This document shows positions 56,610-64,000 of a DNA stretch of 64,000 bases, piece after piece (positions within the stretch are counted from its first letter, which is position 1; every line of letters starts with the position of its first letter). Both the position numbers and the translations under genes were made by a program. The notes below the pieces were generated by a model, which worked only from the letters and a program-made list of their open reading frames with translations, was not told the origin of the DNA and ran no database searches. The stretch comes from Phoronis australis (taxonomy: Eukaryota; Phoronida; Phoronidae), in assembly GCA_002633005.1 (NCBI GenBank), contig NMRA01000360.1, positions 194,758 through 258,757 of the forward strand. The letters are read 5' to 3'.

Positions 56610-59600
56610 ATGGGGGACGAATCGTAAGTAACCTTCCTCAGTCATCGTCCAGCTGTGTGACTTTGCTATGTGTACCTTTTGTTTAAAAATGACTACGTAT
56701 TTTCTTTCATTTTTCAGGGTCAAAGTCGCCGTTCGTGTTCGACCGTTCAATGGCAGGTAAGCATTATATAGGCAGGCTATAGCCGAAAGCGAAGCGTAAA
56801 TAATGTGAATTCCCTTTCGGGCAATTTCAGGTATCATTATTTTTTCGAGTAGAGTGAAGAAATCATTGCACTCAAGTATGGCGCTGCATCATAGCAGGTT
56901 TTCCACTCTAAAAAGTTAAGTTCATGGTTTGCCGACTGGAGCCGTGGCTTGGGCCGAGGCCTGTGCTTGGGTGGTCTTGCAACCTCTATTTCCGTGCACC
57001 ATCAATTATGTGTCGCTTCGGCATCTCTTCCTGATTGTTACATGGGAGCCTTTGTTGTGCAACCTGCTGTACATTCGCAGTGAAGCGGAGATTCCTTGGC
57101 GTCTTTTTAAAGAAATATCTTCCCCTCTTCCTGCTAACACGCAATAGGGCACTGCCTGCAGATTATGAGCCAGAATTTAATTTGTCTGATAGCTTATTTG
57201 TCCAGAATTCAACAACAGCACGATATGAATATTCATTCTGGCTGTTCATAACCAATTAACACTCTGCACACCATGCTGGTAATTTTCAGGGCAAGATATA
57301 TGTGCCGCCAAAAGAACATTACACCTCAGAATAATTAAGTAAGCCATAAACTGTTGAAAGTACGGTGCTCATGCTGCTTATCTGGACAGGGCAGTTGTTT
57401 TCTGATGAGATGAATTCAGTAAATCAACCAGGCACGGACGAAAAATGTAAAAGTGCTATAAAAATGTAAAAAATCAAAAAGTACAACACATATTCAAGAG
57501 CTGGCATTGTGCCCCATGTGACCTCAGTAGTGAAAACATCACACAAAATATTTTTATCTGAAAAAGTCTAAAAGTCTCCAAATTCTTGACTGTCCTCCAG
57601 CCTAGCACCCAGGGCTTTCAAAAAATGAGCCCCTAAAATTCACCCCGTGGGGAGACCGAAATTAATGTCAAACAAAAATAGTGATCAATCTCCCGTGACA
57701 CCCCAAATGGTGAAACTTGATGCAAATCTATATCAGAAAATTGAAAAAATGCTCCTCCCTGCCTCAGTGGCACAACCTTATACTGTATCCATGACATCAG
57801 CTGCCCCCCTTGCCAGGTCCATGCCCCTATGGCCTTACAATTTTATTTAAAGTGCAAATGTATTCAGTTGTTAAAATTATCCAAAACCTCTCGCCCATCT
57901 CAGTGACCACGCTGTGATCCTTGTGAAAACATGATAGTCTGCTGTCTTGACAACACAAAACACTGAGTGGTTCCTTAATATTATCTGTCTGTGCTTCTTG
58001 CATGTCCATAAAACCTTATCTATGACATTAGATAAAGCACATATTAACATCATAAGTGCATGATATTTGCGATCTTCCTAGTAAAACGGTGATAAATGTA
58101 TTGGAAGTTGACACTGAAGATTAGTGCCCTGCATGTGTATACCTTGTGACTACCGGTGCCACCTGGTGGAGGTTAATACTCAAAGTACATGTCACATTTT
58201 CTAGATGAAGTGAACATCTGCTTGTTGATGGCCTGGTCAATCTTTCTACATGAAACTTAAGTCTGTTGAGATTGCCACCATTGATTAAAGCATCTCTCTC
58301 ACATTTACGTTGGCTGAACGTACTCTGATGGGTGTAATCTAATGAATACTGAACAATGTCTCAAAAATGATGACGGAAAAATAATTTCCAACTGTTTTAT
58401 ACAATGTAGTATTTTGTGTGGGTGTGTGCTATATACATGAACCACACTTCAAGTGAAAATGGATTGAAATAAAGAACATCTAAAAATGAAAAATTGGATT
58501 TGTTTAAGGTAGGTACATGCAAAACTGAGTGCAGATTGTTTGAAAGTTATCTGGGTTTTTGGACGTCTTTTACATATTTAATGATTTATTTCTAAGTGTT
58601 TCTGTTGACTTCAGAATACATGAAGGGTTCAGGGCTTGGTTGAACGGTGCCAGTGGGGACTCATTGAGTTCAGTAAATCTACTGCTTGGGCTTTCTTACG
58701 ATGTTTGAGTCTCATTACTAAGTGTACGAAACATTGAATTCTCAATGTTATTGAAAATAAGTAGGGATCTTCATGCAACGTCTCTAATTTAAGGTTTTGA
58801 AAGTTCCTAATTATTGTGACTGAATTTAGTGCTTAGTTTTTATGCGCCCACATATTTATATGTGGACGCATTATGCTGTCATCTCCGTCCGTCCGTCCAG
58901 GCGGCGTCCGTCCGGCGTACGCTGCTCTATCTCCAAAACTCTTTGACATACGTTCATGAAATTTGGCACATATGTTACATTCATGAATGGGACGGCATGA
59001 GCCAAATTTCGGACGGTTCCGAATACCGGTGTGCCCCCTTGTGGCAATTTTAGTTTTTTACACTTACCTTTGTATCTTCAAAAGTTGTGAACAGATTTTA
59101 ATGAAATTTCGTATGTAGGCACCTATTAGTGAGATGACGCTATCCTCTTGTTTTCAGATGGATTTGATGTAGTTTGCGCCACCTAGTGGTCATTTTTACT
59201 GTTTTCGAGTCTGTTTTTTGTGTCTACCCCTCTATCAACCAAACCGCTCAAAGGATGATTGTGAAAATTGGCATGTATGTGCTTACTGTAAAGAAGACTG
59301 GTGACGATGATTTTTCGACGATTTCGACTACTGTGGCGCCTCCTAGTGGCAGTTTTGTTTTGTTTTGCGCCTATGGCTGTATCTCCTAAACCGTTTGCAG
59401 GATCTTTACGAAATTTAATAAGTATATTTATATGGTGTTAACAACGGGCGACAACGACTTTTGGACAGATCTGATTACCGGTGTGCCCCCTAGTGGCAAT
59501 TTTATTTTTTTACGTTTACCTTTGTATCTTCAGAAATCCTTAACGGATTTTCATGAAATTTAATATATAGGCACCTATTAGTGAGGTGACGCTATCCTCA

Positions 59601-62089
59601 TGTTTTCGGATGGATTCAACATAGTTTGCACCACCTAATGGCCATTTTTACTGTTTTCGAGTCTGTTTTTATGCGTCCACCCCTCTATCAACCAAACGGC
59701 TCAAAGGACGATTGTGAAAATTGGCATGTATGTGCTTACTATAAAGAGGAAGGTTGATGATGATTTTCTGACGATTTCAACCACTGCGGTGCCGCCTAGT
59801 GGCGGTTTTGTTTTTGTTGCGCCTATGGCTGTATTTCCTAAACCGTTCGCAAGATCTTGACTTAATTTAGCAAGTGTATTTATATGATGTTGACTACGGA
59901 AGATGACAACTTTCAGACAGATCTGACTACTGCTGTGCCTCCTTGTGGCAATTTTAGTTTTTTTACATTTAACTCAGTATCTTCAAAGGTCCTCAACAGA
60001 TTTTTATAAAATTTTAAATATATGCATCTATTGGTGTGATGATGCTATCTTCCTGTTTTTGGATGGAATCGAGGTATTTAGCACCACCTAGTGGCCATTT
60101 TCACTGTTTTCAGATCTTGTTTTTGGCGTCCACCCCTGTATCAACCAAATCATTTGAAAATTGGCATATATGTTCTCAGTGTGAAGATGACCTTTGACGA
60201 TGATGACTGACTACTGTGGCACCTCCTAGTGGTAGTTTTGTTTTGCGCCCATAGTTGTATCTCCTAAACCCACTGCAGGATCTTTACTAAATTTAGTAAG
60301 TGTATTTATATGAAGATAACAACAGACAACGACAACTTTCAGGTGGATCCAACGCACACTGTGCTCATTAGTGGCAATTTCATTTTATTCTGTTTTCCTT
60401 TGTTTCTCTGAAGTTCCTTGACAGATTTTCATGAAATATGGCATGTTCCTGTTTTTGGATGGATTGTATGATTTTGCGCCATCTAGTGGCCATTTTTATG
60501 ATACAAATAAATAATCCTAAAAGCACACCATTTGCAATGCATTCGTGGGCGCATTTCAATGCTCCGCATTACTCTTGTTAGTTATGTGATTAGAAAATGT
60601 TGTTGGTCAAAGAGGAACTCGTAATGAAGATAAAAGGACAGAAAAAATAGTACATCTGTGAGTTACAAATGAAACAAATACGCAAAGGATTTAGGGAACC
60701 TAGCTGAGTCCCTGTCTGGCACTGTTTCATGCTACCGGCACAGGTCACTCAAGTTCCATGCACTGTAAATGTGAGGGATTTCATCTGCGGCACTGTTGTT
60801 GTTTTTCAATTCAGTGAAAAATTACAGTCATTTTCTTAAAAAAACCAGTCATGTGATAATAAATGTATGGAGATAATTTTATCAAGATTCTGTGGCTTCC
60901 AAAGATTTTAGAAATATATGGTATCATGGGTTTACCAGTAATAATCAAAACGTTATTGGTAACGAAAGCGATTAGTTTGTGTACTAGGTGTATGTTAAAT
61001 CAAATATTTTTATTTGTAAACAAAACATTTTGCAAACAAAACATTTTGCAAACAAGGATTTGTTACCGCTCATCTTGAAATGTCAAACATTTTCTCTGTG
61101 AATGGGAATTTCTTGGGTAAAAACTTAACTTATCAAAACTAAATGAATCAACTCCTCATTTTGTTAGTCATGTCATGAGTTTGTGTGTTCCATTTTGATT
61201 GATCAATTAATCTGTTATGCTTGGCAACAGTCCTCAGCAAAAATCACTTAGTGTCTTCTTTTGTCTGTGTGAAATTAGAATTTTATCCTGGAAAATTTAG
61301 GGAAATGAAAACACAATATGAAAACATAACCTGAAACATTCAATTCAGGTTGTTAATTGCTGTGTGAAATTAGCAACGCTTGCCCTTTCAAATATTGAAT
61401 TAGCCATGTGATTTGTATACTTCAGCGGGCATTAGTTTTGCTAAGGCAAGCGTCATTTTTGTAGGTGACGTTTTGAAACGGAAAATTCATTTGTGCCATC
61501 CCATTATTGATTTTATCATCGGTGCATTGAAGATTTATCTTGACATTCTACTGGAGTGAAAATTATTGTGCAATATTACGGAAGTGTGATTTTGAGCATA
61601 CTGGAAGAATTTCTTTGCAATTTCTTAAGCTGCAATGAACAATACTTGTTGCATTACAATGTCACTGATTGATGAGAATGTCATGGCAGTCTCTGGGAAT
61701 TGCAACAAATTGCAAAAATTAATATACAAATTGCCTAAATTAAGATACCCTGCCTAATGATATGGCATCACGTTGCAATGCATGACTTGGGCTTCAGAGA
61801 AATATTTAAAAGTGGTTTTATTCTTGAGCTATTCCTGTTCTTAGTAAGAGAATGTGACCATAGTAGCAAATACTTTCAGTTTCAGTTTACGTAGGATTCA
61901 GATATGCTCTGCTATATTGATTGCCAAATAGGAAGTCTTCTTTCATGTATGAAAAGAAGTTATCAAGCCATGCTTCAAATTTAACGTTGTGAATATTGTT
62001 TTGCAGAGAGAAGGAGCGAAATGCGCAACTTATTATTGAGATGCAGGGAGCCACCACGAAGATTGTTAATCCAGACCCTTCAGTACCAA
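56610..62089 (+). CDS. Kinesin-3 family motor, first three coding exons, 3' part outside window
   Basis: Exons 56610-56623 (MGDE plus a split Ser), 56718-56756 and 62007-62089 join in frame to SVKVAVRVRPFNGREKERNA and QLIIEMQGATTKIVNPDPSV. The stretch VKVAVRVRPFN-REK is the first beta strand and loop of a kinesin motor. The following I-I-x-M-x-G-x-T-T-x-I-x-N/D-P wording is typical of kinesin-3 (KIF1/KIF28 group). Kinesin-3 motors carry vesicle cargo toward microtubule plus ends. The nucleotide-binding P-loop should be in the next exons, beyond 64000 or unrecognised before it. The start context ataaaaATGG is favourable. I cannot separate KIF1 from KIF28/KLP-6 on 45 residues. Confidence 0.85.
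58642..60728 (+). mobile_element. MITE family J, copy 2, split by a family C insertion
   Basis: The left end (GAACGGTGCCAGTGGGGACT) and right end (GAACCTAGCTGAGTCCCTGT, then CTGGCACTGTTTC) are inverted repeats matching J copy 1. The J interior runs to 58838, is interrupted by the element at 58839-60577, and resumes at 60578 with TTAGTTATGTGATTAGAA. Confidence 0.82.
58839..60577 (+). mobile_element. Family C element, copy 3 (1739 bp, full length)
   Basis: Flanked by TTAGTT on both sides (58833-58838 and 60578-60583), a likely target-site duplication. The interior has four blocks beginning near CCGGTGTGCCCCC (59030, 59481, about 59937, about 60358), each with three CCTAGTGG-type boxes. It ends CTCCGCATTACTCTTG. 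No protein-coding frame is shared with the other copies. Confidence 0.82.
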
Positions 62090-64000
62090 GTAAGTAACTG
62101 TAGGCAACTATCGCAAATCTCGATCTGACGAATCTGAGTCAAAGCGTGTTGTCACAAGTTCAGTTCCTGGTTCCTAGCGTGTCAGTTGTTTAGCACTACT
62201 TCACTTAGTCTCATAATTTTTGTCACCTCATCTTTTGGCTTATACATACTCTCTCTCTCACCTGTGTTTTCTTGTTATGTAATCAATAAAATACAATGGA
62301 AATCGAAACTGTCTTTGGCTGGAAGAAAGATTTCTTGGAAATAACCCCTCTCCCCTGCTTGCATTTAGTGGACAATAGCTCCATATGGATTAATTCCTGC
62401 TGACATTGTTGAAAACGTTGGCAATAAAATAAAATGTTGCACTGTTTAATGGCATAGTTAAGTTTCAAAGGAACATAAAATGATTTTATAGCTACTTGAG
62501 GAAGTACTTGTAAGTGCCTTAATGCTGCCCATTTCTCAGACTTATAATTCAGTTGTGGAAGTCTGCTTTAACGCGTCATGTTTTTAATTACATGCTGTTG
62601 AGTGAAAAAGCTGTTGTTTGGATCTGTGGTTTTTGAAAATTGATGTGGCATTTTTTTCTTTAGATCATTATTCTCAAAAAATCCACCCGATATCAGCAAA
62701 CGTGGTTATTTATTATAATCGCAAACTAATGGTACACTGATACCATTGCCTGTGTTGGTGTTGCCTGTGAGGGTGCGCTGGTGCATGTGAGGCAGTGGTT
62801 ATATCCTATTTTTAGTCAGTGGAGACTAATAAAGAGGACTTAACAAGCCATGTCATCCGAAAATGTTTAATGTCACTTTTGATAAGAAAGATTGAGAAAT
62901 TGGATAAAAACGATGGGGGTGTGCTCTTTTTAGCAGTGAGGCTCCAAAATGAGTCTGAAGTGCAGACAAGAACCGACTATGCTTTTTGGCTTAATAAAAA
63001 CATCCATTCCCATCACCACCTGTCGTCCCTCCCTGCTGTTGTTTTGCCCTCCTGTTTGCAACCCACTCATCCAATGTTTTTAGATGATGTAACGTAAATT
63101 GCCAGCTTACTGGTAAACCTGCACCTAGTACCTTTTCTCTGTTGAGTCAGTTTTTTTCGTTTACAAGAACGTTATTTCCCTGCAATAATTTCCTTGGTTG
63201 AAAAACAGCTCTATGATAGGTCCCTGAGTTGGGAAGCAGGTGATAGTAACTCAGGTATGATTGGCCTGATAAAATGCACCGATTCCTCTGCTGCTTTTTA
63301 TCACCTCATTCTAATTGACTTAAGCAATAAAAAGATTGGCTTGTACAGGTTGATTGCTGGTGATAATTTTTGCTATTTTTGGATAAAGATAGGTAGTTAG
63401 CTCATAACTAACTGATAAGATTGTAATATGTGCGCTTCAAGTCTTTCCTAATTATTCTAATGTATAGCTGGAACTAAACGACAACGCTATTTAACATAAT
63501 CTACACTAAACAAAGTGTAGTAGTATTCACTGACAACTTGTAAATGTGAAAACAAAAAATTCAGCAGATAGCTTACCTTTGTACTAATGACGTACCACGT
63601 GGTCTCACATATAGCCCACATCATACAGTGTTAGTACCCAGCGCCACATCACGATACTTACTGGACCCGTTTCTGTGATTTGTGGCCGATCATTTTAGCC
63701 ACAAAACTCATTCTTGTAAACATTTGGCAATTTTCAACCTACTTCATATTCACATCGTTGCTGTATGTTGTGTTTCTAACTAATTTGGCCAAGCAATCGC
63801 AGAAATAAGGAATTAGCGTGCAACTTCCACTTTAATATTGAAACCAATTAAAAGCCGACATCTTGCTTCTGATAGCCGTTCTGGGCTTCTACAAGCCTTT
63901 GCAAACCTGCCTACAAACATCTTCCCCTCTCGTGCTTCAAAACTAGAGGCCTGTTCCCACCAATTTAACTTTGGTAACAAAGGAGTGCAGCTTAAACTTG
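62090..64000 (+). other. Kinesin intron, nothing further recognised
   Basis: After the donor at 62090 I found no further motor exon and no repeat matched elsewhere in the window. The frame at 62819-63097 has no kinesin motif. Confidence 0.5.

Noticed and set aside
62819-63097. 92-residue + frame as a further kinesin exon
   Set aside because: No motor motif (no P-loop, no YxSYW-type stretch) and no fitting acceptor/donor pair in the right phase.

Overview
The window is nuclear DNA from an animal, probably a marine invertebrate. It has compact coding exons (51 to about 270 bases) with GT..AG boundaries and pyrimidine-rich acceptors, AT-rich introns crowded with small inverted-repeat elements, tRNA-derived repeats and LINE fragments, and draft-assembly gaps (a 171-base N run plus four single Ns). 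I cannot fix the phylum from the sequence alone.

Four genes are present, all on the + strand. (1) Positions 43-22601: the 3' twenty coding exons of HIRA, the WD40 subunit of the histone H3.3 chaperone complex, reading 848 residues to its stop. About 105 N-terminal residues lie upstream of the window. (2) Positions 26496-31795: a three-exon gene I do not recognise, predicted 188 residues, with a short possibly amphipathic N-terminus and twelve D-P-[F/Y/C]-x-P hexapeptides. (3) Positions 35305-52442: a complete eleven-exon NCBP3 (nuclear cap-binding protein subunit 3), 570 residues. (4) Positions 56610-62089 and beyond: the first three exons of a kinesin-3 family motor, cut off by the window end.

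Between and inside these genes I could group most recognisable non-coding DNA into repeat families, given letters here. A = 250 bp MITE-like; B = CAGGGCTTGG..CCAAGCCCTG element; C = 1.74 kb element with internal ~440 bp repeats; D = TTGACCTATCGC MITE; E = ~300-390 bp repeat in HIRA introns; F = tRNA-derived SINE; G, L = older dispersed repeats; H and K = palindromic MITEs; J = 357 bp MITE with 33 bp inverted ends. There are also three LINE 3' fragments.

The strongest unusual observations are these. A 42-bp tandem array reiterates the 3' splice acceptor of one HIRA exon. Decayed tandem copies of the HIRA terminal coding exon lie just past its stop and end in a 33-bp satellite. The unknown DPF-repeat gene has its second exon inside a 1.84 kb direct duplication that is probably two alleles joined by the assembler. 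A nested transposon (C inside J) has an unoccupied J copy 4 kb away that gives an empty-site comparison. Two single-N gaps inside family B hide roughly 110 and 190 missing bases.
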